In this document: positions 22,524-32,190 of the stretch, in pieces
How the letters are laid out: each line of letters opens with the position of its first letter
How positions within the stretch are numbered: position 1 is the stretch's first letter
DNA from: Priestia flexa NBRC 15715
GTDB lineage: Bacteria; Bacillota; Bacilli; Bacillales; Bacillaceae_H
Direction: 5' to 3'
Assembly: GCF_001591565.1 (NCBI RefSeq)
Contig: NZ_BCVD01000011.1
Coordinates: forward strand, 1-46,072
DNA length: 46,072 bases
Translations under genes and position numbers: made by a program
Notes under the pieces: generated by a model
What the model saw: only the letters and a program-made list of their open reading frames with translations
The model's database searches: none
Told to the model about the DNA's origin: nothing

Positions 22524-23797
22524 GCCATTACTTCTACTTTCTTAAGAAACGCATGTAACGTTCCATAGTTAATGTAGTCAAAGTCGTTAGAACGATTAGC
22601 TACTACATTTTTCGTATCGAAAATACGCTTTGTTGCCATACCTTCTAGTTCAGACCAGTTTAACTCTTTAAATTCATTATGATCTGTCAATACTAGTACA
22701 AGATCAGAGTTACGTACTGCTTCTTTAATATCTTGTTCTACCCAATCCTGTTCAACGTGTGGATCAAAAGCACGTACTTCATAGTTGCCTTCAGCTTTTA
22801 ATAGGTCATAGATTTCCATTGCTGGACTTTCGCGAATATCATCTACGTTTCCTTTATACGTTAAACCGAATACTGTTACGATTTTCCCATTAACTTGTTC
22901 CATTAACTTGTTTGTGTTTTCAACAACATAGTGTGGCATTGATGTGTTGATTGTTCGTGCTAGATTAATAAGTTGTGCTGTCTTTGGTGCTTTTGCCACG
23001 ATAAAGTATGGATCTACAGCTAAGCAGTGTCCACCTACTCCAGGTCCTGGTGTATGAAGGTTTACACGTGGGTGCTTATTCGCCATTTCTACTACTTCTA
23101 AAGCATTAATTTCTAGTTCGTTACAAACTTTTGTTAATTCGTTTGCCAGTGCGATGTTTACATCACGGAACGTATTTTCCATTAGTTTAGACATTTCTGC
23201 TGTTTTCGCATCTGTTTTAATAATTTCACCCTGTACAAATGTGCTGTATACCATTGCACCAGCTTCTGTACAATTTGGCGTCATTCCACCAACAATACGG
23301 TTATTATGAATTAACTCATGAAGGATTTGTCCTGGCAGTACGCGCTCTGGGCAGTGTACTAAGAAGATATCCTCTCCTACTGTAAACCCAGCAGCTTCAA
23401 CCAATGGTTTTACATGATCATCCATGCTTCTTGGCGCAATTGTTGATTCAACAATTACAACGTTACCTTTTTCTAAGTATGGAATAACATTATTTACTGC
23501 GCTTAACACGTAAGATAAGTCACAAGATTTATGTTGATCGTCATGGTTTGGTGTTGGTACTGCAATAATAAAAGCATCTGCTTTTTCAGGTTGTAGCGCC
23601 GCACGGAACGTTCCTTTTTCAATTACTTCATTTAATGCTTCTTGTAAACCTGGCTCTTCTAAATGAATTTTCCCATTGTTTAACGATTCAATTACGCGTG
23701 AGCTCACGTCTACTCCTACAACGTCTACATCATGTTTTGCAAACATAATGGATGTTGGTAATCCGATATATCCTAGTCCTACTGTACAAAGTTTCAT
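22520..23797 (-). CDS. wecC: UDP-N-acetyl-D-mannosamine dehydrogenase (WecC-like)
   Basis: A 425-residue UDP-sugar 6-dehydrogenase. It has the N-terminal NAD motif GLGYIGLPTS, the TIAPRSMDD variant of the STVPPGT segment, CPERVLPGQI, the catalytic cysteine in GPGVGGHCLAVDPYF (about residue 260) and the C-terminal GLTYKGNVDDIRESPA. The CPERVLPG and GVGGHC forms distinguish UDP-ManNAc dehydrogenases from UDP-glucose dehydrogenases. The product UDP-ManNAc uronate is a building block for acidic polysaccharide. The MnaA epimerase encoded upstream in the same operon would supply its substrate. Confidence 0.88.
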   Translation of the reverse strand: MKLCTVGLGYIGLPTSIMFAKHDVDVVGVDVSSRVIESLNNGKIHLEEPGLQEALNEVIEKGTFRAALQPEKADAFIIAVPTPNHDDQHKSCDLSYVLSAVNNVIPYLEKGNVVIVESTIAPRSMDDHVKPLVEAAGFTVGEDIFLVHCPERVLPGQILHELIHNNRIVGGMTPNCTEAGAMVYSTFVQGEIIKTDAKTAEMSKLMENTFRDVNIALANELTKVCNELEINALEVVEMANKHPRVNLHTPGPGVGGHCLAVDPYFIVAKAPKTAQLINLARTINTSMPHYVVENTNKLMEQVNGKIVTVFGLTYKGNVDDIRESPAMEIYDLLKAEGNYEVRAFDPHVEQDWVEQDIKEAVRNSDLVLVLTDHNEFKELNWSELEGMATKRIFDTKNVVANRSNDFDYINYGTLHAFLKKVEVMA

Positions 23798-23869
23798 TAG
23801 TATTTCCTCCTGCTATTAGGTAACTTTATTTTAAATATGCCTAGCATATTTATAAACTGTTTATTATTC

Positions 23870-24883
23870 TTAATAGTTTAATTGTAAAGAGCTCTTTGAA
23901 ATTAATTTATCCCATTCAGTCGTTATTGCTTCCACGCTAAAACGATTATTTACATACGTTTTTGCTTTTACAACCACTTCTTTTTGCTGCTCTTTCTCTA
24001 GTGAATTAAATTGAAGAACGCTGGCTACGGATTCTTCCACGCTAGAATAAATATATTGCTTTGGATAGATTGTATCACTACCATCCCAATTTAAGATGAC
24101 AGGATATGCTCCTGATGCCATTCCTTCACTTGGTGATAGGTGAAAGCTTTCAAAGTCACTAGTAGATAAAATAATACCGACTTTTGATAACCATTCAGAT
24201 ACATCACCGAATCCTTCAAAGATCACAGCATCTTTCCAAGGTGCATTGTCAATTCGTGCGAAGATTTCTTCGTAGTATGCTCTTTCTTCATCTTTGTTCC
24301 ATACCCACGGATATTCTTGTGGCATTTTCCCTTTTACATATAGCTTATAGCGATTATCTTCTTGCCATAATTTTTCTAACATATCCACCGCTAAATCTAA
24401 ACGTTTACGCTGCGGACAGATTCCGATAATCCCCAGATGATACTGAGCGTCTTCTACTTTAGGCTTATTAAGGTGGCCTGTGTCAACAACGTTATAGATC
24501 ATTGTCATCTTCTCACGTGGAAAACGGAATACGCGGTAGAATTCCTCATATACGTACGGTGAAATAGCAATAATTTTATCAATGTTATCTAAGTTAAAGC
24601 TGAAAGGATACATTGTATCTCTTTCTTGTAAATGCATACGTACAAATAATCGCTGATGAGGCTTTTTATTTTGTGAATACCATACAGCATTTCCTAGTCC
24701 CCACTCACAAACAATGACGTCTGCCCAATTTAAGCACTCGTTACTTTTCTCTTCATCATGAGTGTTATGGCCTGTCCACTCATCTGTTCGAATTTCATAC
24801 GTAGGTTTGCTCGCTAGATTATCCATGATAATACGAGCAAACTTTAAATCGTGTCCTGCAAATAATACTTTTGTTTTTTTCAT
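23870..24883 (-). CDS. Glycosyltransferase (GT-B fold, GT4-like)
   Basis: A 337-residue cytoplasmic glycosyltransferase. The C-terminal half shows a GT-B nucleotide-sugar site: HLGIIGICPQRKRLDLAVDMLEKL near residue 150, then DAVIFEGFGDVSEWLSKVGIILSTSDFESFHLSPSEGMASG (the E-x7-E motif region near residue 265). The N-terminal acceptor domain (VLFAGHDLKFARIIMDNL) is of the type seen next to CgeB-like enzymes. Donor and acceptor cannot be predicted. The neighbouring 1168-residue enzyme ends 10 bases upstream, so the two are likely co-translated. Confidence 0.78.
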   Translation of the reverse strand: MKKTKVLFAGHDLKFARIIMDNLASKPTYEIRTDEWTGHNTHDEEKSNECLNWADVIVCEWGLGNAVWYSQNKKPHQRLFVRMHLQERDTMYPFSFNLDNIDKIIAISPYVYEEFYRVFRFPREKMTMIYNVVDTGHLNKPKVEDAQYHLGIIGICPQRKRLDLAVDMLEKLWQEDNRYKLYVKGKMPQEYPWVWNKDEERAYYEEIFARIDNAPWKDAVIFEGFGDVSEWLSKVGIILSTSDFESFHLSPSEGMASGAYPVILNWDGSDTIYPKQYIYSSVEESVASVLQFNSLEKEQQKEVVVKAKTYVNNRFSVEAITTEWDKLISKSSLQLNY

Positions 24884-24893
24884 AGTTAAAACC

Positions 24894-27800
24894 TCACAGC
24901 TCTACTTTTTTTAGAATAGAATCTAGCTGTTTTGCTTCTTTCTGTCCCACATGTACATAGTTAAATTTGTCACTGCTGAAGAATTGCTTACCAAACCTTG
25001 CATACGGCGATAAGTCCTGTTTGTTTTTAAACATTTCTAGTACTTCTTCTAGTGAGTGGTTGCTATATACATTTGTTTTCGCAATTGTTCGTTCTGGTGT
25101 TAAAGACGTTACGAACTCGTACTCTTGACCACTATTTTTTTCTTGCAGTTTGTTTTTATTTAACGTGTAATATGTTCGTTTTCCAATAAAGTCACTATCC
25201 GTAAACGTTGTACTTAGCATTAAATCTAGTAAATAGTTTTCACCATAATAAGAGTCTTGGCTAAAGTACGTTACGTATGGCGTGTTAATCCAGTCACGAA
25301 TATTTAAGTAGTTATGCATATAGCTGGCTACGAACGTATGAATAGATGACGTATTATACTTGTTGTATACATCTAGATAACCGTCAAATGTGTCGATCAA
25401 CACGTATAACTTTTTATTTTCGTAACTTTGACGATTAAATTGATTAACGATGTCTTCAAATTCTTCTTTGCTGTTAGCCATTGCTACAACCGTTACAGTT
25501 GGTGACTGAGCTACAAAGTTCAGACCAATCTTTTCAATCACATAACTTAGACGGTGCGTATAAGTATGTTTCGTTAATACATCACGAATCCCAATCAATG
25601 CTTTTTCTTCGTAATATTCGTTATTCTCTAGCAGTTGTTTAAACTCTTCATATAGTTCTTCTGGATTTTCAGACATATAAACTAAGTCACCAAAGATATG
25701 GTTAATACCTTGAGCATACGTACTAATAACAGGTGTACCGCAAGCTAAACCTTCATATACTCGACGCGAGAACATAGTTGGAGACTCTTTTACCGTATTA
25801 ACGTTAATCATTACTTTATAGCCTTTGTATGCTTTATCAATCTCGTAATACTTTAAGTTTCCTTTTACGAATGGCTGAAAACGATCTGGAAACTGGTGGT
25901 TTGGCATTAGGCCTTTTAAGTTTTGGATATAGTTACGATCATAGATATCTAGTCCTACTTTAGCAGCAGCATCTAACAAACGATCCATATCGATACATCT
26001 TTCTTCATGATGACGGTAGTAAGAGCCTGCGAAACAAGCTTTACTTTCACGATTTTCGACAATCTTAATAGGATTGTGAATGGCTGGTTGAGCAGCAAAC
26101 GGTAGCGCAAAAGCATTTTCGTGACCAGCTTGCTCTTGGTAGAATGGCACCATGTTTTCATCTGTGGTAAAGATATAATCAAATCGTCTAGCTGTTTCAA
26201 TAAAACGATTAAAGTGAACTGGATCTTCTTTATTCCAAAATACAGTAGGAACATTATTTTCTTTACACCATTGTAATAGAGCGAATAGCGGTTTCATGTT
26301 TTCTTCGCCGTAGTATCCAACACGCTTATCCCAAACTCCGCCGTTCCCACGCCAAGCAGATTCAACCATAAGTAAGTCCGGTTGCTCTTTTGTCATCACT
26401 TCACGCCAGTTGTCAGGAGTCATCTTAATTAATTGACATTCGTGCTCATATGAAGCTGTCGTAAACTCATCAAAGATAACAGCCATTTTCATTTGCTTTA
26501 ATGGCTTAGGTGGTAGAACTTCAAACGCATCAATTTCCGTTTTGTCTACGTAGTTAATTGGCTCTTCACTTTCAAGGCTCTTCATCTCTTTTACAGTGAA
26601 TTGCTCTACCTCAAACTCGCCTTTGCCAGACACTCGAAGCGCTAAGCGGAATTGATTAACATCGGGATGCGCCTGTATTTTCGTTGTCCCGTTAAATTTA
26701 AGCTGAAGTACCTGTACTTTCTCATTATCAGAATATCCAATAAACATTGGAATAACCGAAACGCCTTCTTCAACTTTTCCTCTAACAGAGAAGTCATACT
26801 CAAACCCCTGCTGCATAGTCATTAAAGGATACGTCGGTAATGACGCAAAGTGGTTATTCTTCTCTTTATATGACATGTATACGTTTTTACCCGGTTCTAG
26901 CTTTGCTTCTCCATGTAAAGAGTTCTCACTTGTTGATAGCTGTGCTAATTTTTTGGATGCAATGAACCAGCTTGAGTGCTTTAAATCTAACGCTAAACTA
27001 TTCGTAATTTCTATTTCTTGTTCATCGATATTTAATTGAAGCCCTTTAAAATAACCTTGCCCTGAGACTCGAACTAGGAATTGAACCGAATCCGTTTCTT
27101 TTTTAAAGCGAAGTTCTGTAGAACGATTCACACTTACTTGATGTAACTCTGTTTGTTTGCCTTGATTATAGCCCATTACATATAAAGTTAAGTCTATGTC
27201 TCCGAACATTTGGCTTGTAGGAGTAATTGTATAGTTATAGTTTGGTTGAATCGATAACTCTCTGTTTTCTTCGTTCATCTCATTAATGCAATGTAAATGA
27301 AGAAATTCTTGTCCCGTTAACTTTGATTGGAAAAATTGATTCCACGGGTGATAAACTACTTTCCCCGTTGATTTTTCCCATCCTTCTAACGATGTTGCAT
27401 TTAACGGTACTTTCGTGGATGCGTTAATATAGCTTGGACGACGATCGATAGAAAAGTCTTCTTTCCACCAGTAAGCTACATTATTTATAATAATAGACTC
27501 AACTGAGAATTGACCTTTTCCAGAAACTCGAATTGCTAAACGCATCGCATCAAATTCGATTTCCGGCTTAATTAAACGCTTAGTGTTTAATTTCAATTCA
27601 TCAGAAAAGACTTTTTCATCATTTTTATAAAACACTAAAGCAAGTCTTACATCTACATCCGCATCTTTATCGCCTGTAAACTCAGCAGCAATATTATTAG
27701 CTGTTACAGAGATACTTTGCTTAGGAGCCTGTGAAAAAGCTGCATTTCCTTCTTGATGTGAAATATAGGCAAACTGCTTTTGGTCGAAACTCGCATAGAA

Positions 27801-28400
27801 CGTTTGTTCAAATAGATTGTAATAAAGCTTAGTAGATTTAGGTATGTACCAGTTATTTTGGTCTAAAACAATATACTTTCCTTCTGCTACTAACTCTCCT
27901 TGACTCCAAAAAGATTGACTGCCTATGAGAATTTTCTCTAACTTGAAGTTTCCATTGCCTTTAATACGAATTGCTAAGCGGACCTTATCCGTGTTTTCAG
28001 CAAAGTGGATAAGCTTTTCACTATTCATTTCAACTCTATGAGTAGTTAGTTTCAATTCGTTACTATACTCAATAATGAATAAATCAACTTCCACGCCTTT
28101 ATCTTTTGTACCCTTAAACGAAACAGTTTCTTCTTGAGATACAGTAATTAATTCTTCTTTGGGAGGAAGTTGAAAATCTAAGTTTTGTTCACGGTATGTT
28201 AAATACGTAAATTCATTAGAACTCAAATTAGTAGTGAAAGTTTTTTGTTCTGGACTAAAGGAAACGTCAATATTGTGCTTTTTAAACCAGCCGTTTGTCA
28301 TTTCAAGCTCAACGAATTCAAAGTTTGTTATTCGCTGAGACATTGCCCACTTTCTCTTTTGAGTAATCAATTTCATACGATCTTGAATATCAATAATCAT
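24894..28400 (-). CDS. Giant multidomain glycosyltransferase: four beta-modules, CgeB-like GT-B, C-terminal GT-A-like domain
   Basis: An 1168-residue cytoplasmic protein. Residues 25-605 contain four tandem beta-rich modules of about 145-153 residues, each ending in the same motif: RLAIRIKGNGNF (141), RLAIRVSGKGQF (287), FLVRVSGQGYF (441) and RLALRVSGKGEF (585). Residues about 638-985 form a CgeB/DUF3880-type glycosyltransferase (FNKEDPVHFNRFIETAR-like segment; MFSRRVYEGLACGTPVIST with the family Glu). Residues about 990-1168 resemble a truncated GT-A/GT2 domain (TVVAMANSKEEFEDIVNQF, TYFSQDSYYGENYLLDLM). The modules may be carbohydrate-binding or length-control domains; that is inference. It overlaps the coiled-coil gene upstream by four bases. 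Confidence 0.8.
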   Translation of the reverse strand: MIIDIQDRMKLITQKRKWAMSQRITNFEFVELEMTNGWFKKHNIDVSFSPEQKTFTTNLSSNEFTYLTYREQNLDFQLPPKEELITVSQEETVSFKGTKDKGVEVDLFIIEYSNELKLTTHRVEMNSEKLIHFAENTDKVRLAIRIKGNGNFKLEKILIGSQSFWSQGELVAEGKYIVLDQNNWYIPKSTKLYYNLFEQTFYASFDQKQFAYISHQEGNAAFSQAPKQSISVTANNIAAEFTGDKDADVDVRLALVFYKNDEKVFSDELKLNTKRLIKPEIEFDAMRLAIRVSGKGQFSVESIIINNVAYWWKEDFSIDRRPSYINASTKVPLNATSLEGWEKSTGKVVYHPWNQFFQSKLTGQEFLHLHCINEMNEENRELSIQPNYNYTITPTSQMFGDIDLTLYVMGYNQGKQTELHQVSVNRSTELRFKKETDSVQFLVRVSGQGYFKGLQLNIDEQEIEITNSLALDLKHSSWFIASKKLAQLSTSENSLHGEAKLEPGKNVYMSYKEKNNHFASLPTYPLMTMQQGFEYDFSVRGKVEEGVSVIPMFIGYSDNEKVQVLQLKFNGTTKIQAHPDVNQFRLALRVSGKGEFEVEQFTVKEMKSLESEEPINYVDKTEIDAFEVLPPKPLKQMKMAVIFDEFTTASYEHECQLIKMTPDNWREVMTKEQPDLLMVESAWRGNGGVWDKRVGYYGEENMKPLFALLQWCKENNVPTVFWNKEDPVHFNRFIETARRFDYIFTTDENMVPFYQEQAGHENAFALPFAAQPAIHNPIKIVENRESKACFAGSYYRHHEERCIDMDRLLDAAAKVGLDIYDRNYIQNLKGLMPNHQFPDRFQPFVKGNLKYYEIDKAYKGYKVMINVNTVKESPTMFSRRVYEGLACGTPVISTYAQGINHIFGDLVYMSENPEELYEEFKQLLENNEYYEEKALIGIRDVLTKHTYTHRLSYVIEKIGLNFVAQSPTVTVVAMANSKEEFEDIVNQFNRQSYENKKLYVLIDTFDGYLDVYNKYNTSSIHTFVASYMHNYLNIRDWINTPYVTYFSQDSYYGENYLLDLMLSTTFTDSDFIGKRTYYTLNKNKLQEKNSGQEYEFVTSLTPERTIAKTNVYSNHSLEEVLEMFKNKQDLSPYARFGKQFFSSDKFNYVHVGQKEAKQLDSILKKVEL

Positions 28401-28657
28401 CTTTGATTCCCCTTTGATGCTTTTTGCTTAAATACGCGTCTTCTTACTTGCCAATACTTCAGCGTAAGTTTTCCTAAGAACGATTGTGTAAGAGCAGAAT
28501 AACGCTTTTCTAATAGCTCATAACGCTTTTGCAACTCATTATATTCTTTTAATTCGCGCTCTCTTAAGTTCAGCTGAACGATTAGTTCTTTTTTTACTAA
28601 CTCTAACTCTTGCTCTAGTACATCAGTCGGGACTCTACTTTTTAATTGCGTGCTCAT
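28397..28657 (-). CDS. Small coiled-coil protein of the polysaccharide operon
   Basis: An 86-residue protein. Residues 12-57 form a strong heptad coiled coil (LEQELELVKKELIVQL, LKEYNELQKRYELLEKRY), followed by a basic tail (KYWQVRRRVFKQKASKGNQR) with an amphipathic aromatic patch that may contact the membrane. It has no catalytic motif. It lies between two glycosyltransferases, overlapping the giant enzyme by four bases and lying five bases after the GT4 gene, so it may be a scaffold that oligomerises that enzyme. No specific function is known. Confidence 0.72.
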   Translation of the reverse strand: MSTQLKSRVPTDVLEQELELVKKELIVQLNLRERELKEYNELQKRYELLEKRYSALTQSFLGKLTLKYWQVRRRVFKQKASKGNQR

Positions 28658-28662
28658 TGCCT

Positions 28663-29958
28663 CTACCTCTCCAATGCTCGTGTTTGGTAAACTTTTAAGA
28701 AATTAACTTGTTCATTTTCCCAATTATATTTAAATTTAGCAGTTCTACAATTCCTGCTCATTTGATCTCGTAAAGTTGGATTTTCAAGTAACTTGTTAAC
28801 CGCTTCAGCAATTTCAACATGATTATGTGAATCTACACACAAGCCTACATGCTCTGTTTCTACCACTTTCTTAATCTCTGGGAAATCACAAGCTACAACT
28901 GGTACATCACTCATAATGTATTCAAATAGCTTATTAGAAGAAGCCGAATAGTGGTTAAAACAAACATTATTTAATACTTGAAAACCTAGATAAGCATTTC
29001 TTGTATAGTGTGGAAGCTCATCTAATGGTACTTTTGGAATGAATTTAACCTTATGTTGAAGATTCATTTCTTCAACCATTTTTTCAAGCGTTGGCTTAAT
29101 TCTTCCATCTCCAATAAACACAAGAACCCCTTCTTTAAATAAAGGAGCTGCTTTTACTAAATTTTCAAGACCTCTTCCAGTTTGAATGCCGCCTTGGTAA
29201 AGCAGGATTTTTTCATCTCGTTGCAAGTTTAATAGCGTGTGCATATCTGCTTTCTTTTTTACATCTTTCTTAGGTTGAAACGGATAGTTATATACAACGT
29301 GTGGGTAGAACCCATATAAATCTTCATTATATTTAGCTCTGGTATGATTTTCGACGATCATCGTATCAATTCTCTTAATGAAAAAGGATTCCATCTTTGG
29401 ATAGAACCCACTGTCATAGCCAGTACGACTCGTCTGGACTTCATGAGAATCATACACTAGTTTTTTTCGCTTAAATCGTAGCTTTGAACAAATATAACCT
29501 TGGGGTAACGTATTTAAATCATTGGAATGATAGACATCATACTTCTTACTAAATCCTTTTAAAATCATCCGCAAGATGATGCTGCCTCTAACCCATACCA
29601 CTTGAAGTTTTGTTTTTAAAAGTGCCAGTGCAAAAATAGTTAAAGGTACCACAATAAAAGGTGCTAGGTAAGCGAGAGCTGCCCATGCTAGAAAAACAAA
29701 TGGAAGAACCAATTTATTTCTCATTATAAAACGATAAAAAGATTTTAATATCACTAGAGACGATGGGTAACGCTGTACGCGATGGACGTGAAAGTTCTCA
29801 TTCACTTCTTCAAACTGCTTTAAGCCTTCGAGCTTAGGATCATGAATGCAAATTAAGTCCACTGCATATCCTTCTTCGGATAGTGCTGTACATTCTCTTA
29901 GTACACGCGCATCATTCGTAAAATGATTCCATACAAACATGCATACATTTTTTTTCAT
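28663..29958 (-). CDS. Glycosyltransferase family 4 with membrane-associating segment
   Basis: A 431-residue GT4-type enzyme. The N-terminal Rossmann domain starts NVCMFVWNHFTNDARVLREC and includes an unusual long hydrophobic hairpin (LVLPFVFLAWAALAYLAPFIVVPLTIFALALL, about residues 79-111) that should insert into the membrane. The donor domain has LLYQGGIQTGRGLENLVKAA and SSNKLFEYIMSDVPVVACD, with the E-x7-E type glutamate region. It probably adds a sugar to a lipid-linked oligosaccharide at the inner membrane face. Its start overlaps the preceding gene by four bases. Confidence 0.85.
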   Translation of the reverse strand: MKKNVCMFVWNHFTNDARVLRECTALSEEGYAVDLICIHDPKLEGLKQFEEVNENFHVHRVQRYPSSLVILKSFYRFIMRNKLVLPFVFLAWAALAYLAPFIVVPLTIFALALLKTKLQVVWVRGSIILRMILKGFSKKYDVYHSNDLNTLPQGYICSKLRFKRKKLVYDSHEVQTSRTGYDSGFYPKMESFFIKRIDTMIVENHTRAKYNEDLYGFYPHVVYNYPFQPKKDVKKKADMHTLLNLQRDEKILLYQGGIQTGRGLENLVKAAPLFKEGVLVFIGDGRIKPTLEKMVEEMNLQHKVKFIPKVPLDELPHYTRNAYLGFQVLNNVCFNHYSASSNKLFEYIMSDVPVVACDFPEIKKVVETEHVGLCVDSHNHVEIAEAVNKLLENPTLRDQMSRNCRTAKFKYNWENEQVNFLKVYQTRALER

Positions 29959-31208
29959 AGTACTTCAGCTTTATCTCCTGATTCTACTTGGTTTAATTTA
30001 AAGGTTGCTAACTTACGATTTTCAATTAAGTTAATTAACACATGAATATTGTTTTCCCAATAGAAGTGTTCTTTCACATATCGCAAACCATTACTCCCCA
30101 TCTCTTTACGCAAAGACGGATTAGTGTACAGATGTAAAATGTGACGTACCACTTCATCGACGTCGTGAGAATCCGAAACAATTCCCACTCGTTTTGATTC
30201 AATAACTTCTTGAGCATATCCGGACACAGCAGCAACAATTGGTATGCCTCGAGTCATATAATCAACAATTTTACCTGGCAAAACCGTTTCAAATACTTCT
30301 TTACCGTTCAGCGTTACTAACCCAATATGATGTTGAGAAATAATATCTAGACACTTCTTTCTAGTCGTTGGCTTAATGAAGTTAACGTTAGTTAACCGAT
30401 GTTGATCTTTAAATTTGATAAATTCTTTCTTTTTAAAGCCATATCCCATCACATTTAGTTCAATGTCATAGTCATTTAATTGCTTGGCCACTTCCATTAG
30501 AACGTTTACGTCTTGAGCTAAACCAATATTCCCCGCATAAATCACCTTAAACTTGCCTTGACCTGCCTCTTGAAATGATACTTCATCTTCCTTAGCAGCG
30601 TTGGGCATAAAATGTATTTTTTCTAATGAGATATTATAGTTCTCAACAATAAAGTCAATAAACCCTCTACTGTTGACAATAATTTGGTCTGATTTAATAT
30701 ATAGCAGCTTTTCAAGCTTACTAAAGAGTGATATAACAAACGGATAATTAAATACCCCTACGCCTTTTAACGATTCTGGCCACAAGTCTCTAATATCTAA
30801 GATTAGCTTACTACGATAATGGTATTTTGCTACTAATCCTACCACCGCAATAAAAATGGGCGGAGACGTCACGAATACCACATCATATTTTCTTCGATCA
30901 AAAAGGATAAATAAAAGCATCTTCAAGGCCATTTCTAAATAAAACCACAAGCGATTCATAATACTTCTAGAATACTTGCGATTTTTCACTTGGATGCGCG
31001 TTACATCACGTTCTTCCTCAATCAAATCATCATCCCAAAATTGATTGTCACTATAAATCTTTTTGTTAGGATACATCGGATCTGTTGTTAAGACGTTTAC
31101 TTCATACTCTTCTTCTTTTAATAATTTATAGATATTTTTTATACGATTACCCGCACTGCCAATTTCCGGATAGAAATTTTGTGAAATCACAAGTACTCTT
31201 TTTGACAA
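29955..31208 (-). CDS. Glycosyltransferase family 4 (WbuB-like)
   Basis: A GT4 enzyme of about 417 residues. The N-terminal domain opens KRVLVISQNFYPEIGSAGNRI, an acceptor-side Gly-rich loop typical of the WbuB-like branch. The donor domain has VIYAGNIGLAQDVNVLMEVAK and FETVLPGKIVDYMTRGIPIVAAVSG. The frame extends to TTG/ATG at 31238/31235, but those codons lie inside a perfect 16-bp hairpin with no ribosome site. TTG at 31208 has GGAGTG ten bases upstream and gives the family N-terminus, so I prefer it with moderate confidence; ATG 31235 remains possible. It is coupled to the next GT4 gene by an ATGA overlap. Confidence 0.82.
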   Translation of the reverse strand: MSKRVLVISQNFYPEIGSAGNRIKNIYKLLKEEEYEVNVLTTDPMYPNKKIYSDNQFWDDDLIEEERDVTRIQVKNRKYSRSIMNRLWFYLEMALKMLLFILFDRRKYDVVFVTSPPIFIAVVGLVAKYHYRSKLILDIRDLWPESLKGVGVFNYPFVISLFSKLEKLLYIKSDQIIVNSRGFIDFIVENYNISLEKIHFMPNAAKEDEVSFQEAGQGKFKVIYAGNIGLAQDVNVLMEVAKQLNDYDIELNVMGYGFKKKEFIKFKDQHRLTNVNFIKPTTRKKCLDIISQHHIGLVTLNGKEVFETVLPGKIVDYMTRGIPIVAAVSGYAQEVIESKRVGIVSDSHDVDEVVRHILHLYTNPSLRKEMGSNGLRYVKEHFYWENNIHVLINLIENRKLATFKLNQVESGDKAEVL

Positions 31209-31230
31209 TCCCTTTTCACTCCAATACGAC

Positions 31231-31268
31231 TTCATCAATTGAGAAGATTACACTTCTCAATTGATGAA
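31231..31268 (-). repeat. Perfect 16-bp inverted repeat between galU and the GT4 gene
   Basis: TTCATCAATTGAGAAG (31231-31246) and CTTCTCAATTGATGAA (31253-31268) form a perfect stem with a 6-base loop. No T tract follows on the minus strand, so a simple terminator is unlikely. It covers possible upstream starts of the GT4 gene. Confidence 0.7.
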
Positions 31269-31276
31269 AGCTGACA

Positions 31277-32158
31277 TTAAGCGTCTACTTTTTCTCTTTT
31301 TAACAATTCCTCCATAAAGTTCAGAAGATTGTTTCTCAAGTCATCATGCTGCAAAGCGAATTCTAATGTCGTTTCAATAAACCCTAGCTTTTCACCTACA
31401 TCATAGCGGCGCCCTTCAAAATCATAGGCAAATACGCGCTGAATTTCGTTTAGCTTCTGAATCGCATCTGTTAACTGAATTTCTCCACCAGCACCAATTT
31501 CTTGTTCTTCTAAGAAACGGAAAATCTCTGGTGTGAAAACATAGCGCCCCATAATAGCTAAGTTAGAAGGTGCCGTTCCAGGAGCAGGCTTTTCAACAAA
31601 TGTATTTACTTGATAGCGACGTCCCTTGTTAGAAATCGGATCCACAATTCCGTAGCGGTGTGTTTGGTCATCATTAACTGTCTGTACTCCAATAACTGAT
31701 GATAGCGTTGTATCATATTCATTCATTAATTGGCGTAGAGCAGGTGTTTCAGCCTGCACAATGTCGTCACCTAAAAGCACAGCAAATGGCTCATCACCGA
31801 TAAATTTACGTGCACACCATACAGCGTGTCCTAATCCTTTTGGTTCTTTTTGGCGAATATAATGAATCTCTACGTTTGAAGACTGACGCACTTTTTCTAG
31901 AATGTCGAACTTCTCTTTTTCTACTAAATTATTTTCTAACTCTGGTGCATAGTCAAAATGATCTTCAATTGCGCGTTTACCTTTACCCGTTACGATGATA
32001 ATGTCTTCAATCCCCGACTCAATTGCTTCTTCTACAATGTATTGAATTGTTGGCTTATCTACAATGGGTAACATTTCTTTTGGCATTGCTTTTGTAGCTG
32101 GCAAGAATCTTGTTCCTAGCCCTGCTGCTGGAATAATTGCTTTTCTAACTTTTTGCAT
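31277..32158 (-). CDS. galU: UTP-glucose-1-phosphate uridylyltransferase
   Basis: A 293-residue GalU/GtaB enzyme that makes UDP-glucose from UTP and glucose-1-phosphate. Motifs: [20 protein letters not shown] at the N-terminus (nucleotide loop and catalytic Lys), VLLGDDIV (metal-binding Asp), FVEKPAPG and [12 protein letters not shown]. Length is exactly that of the family. It lies between mnaA and the glycosyltransferases, and supplies UDP-glucose directly and as substrate for the UDP-glucose dehydrogenase encoded at 40757-42109. B. subtilis calls its housekeeping version gtaB; this operonic copy may be additional. Confidence 0.93.
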   Translation of the reverse strand: MQKVRKAIIPAAGLGTRFLPATKAMPKEMLPIVDKPTIQYIVEEAIESGIEDIIIVTGKGKRAIEDHFDYAPELENNLVEKEKFDILEKVRQSSNVEIHYIRQKEPKGLGHAVWCARKFIGDEPFAVLLGDDIVQAETPALRQLMNEYDTTLSSVIGVQTVNDDQTHRYGIVDPISNKGRRYQVNTFVEKPAPGTAPSNLAIMGRYVFTPEIFRFLEEQEIGAGGEIQLTDAIQKLNEIQRVFAYDFEGRRYDVGEKLGFIETTLEFALQHDDLRNNLLNFMEELLKREKVDA

Positions 32159-32190
32159 AAGAGAATCCCCTTTTCACTTGCAATTTAGAA

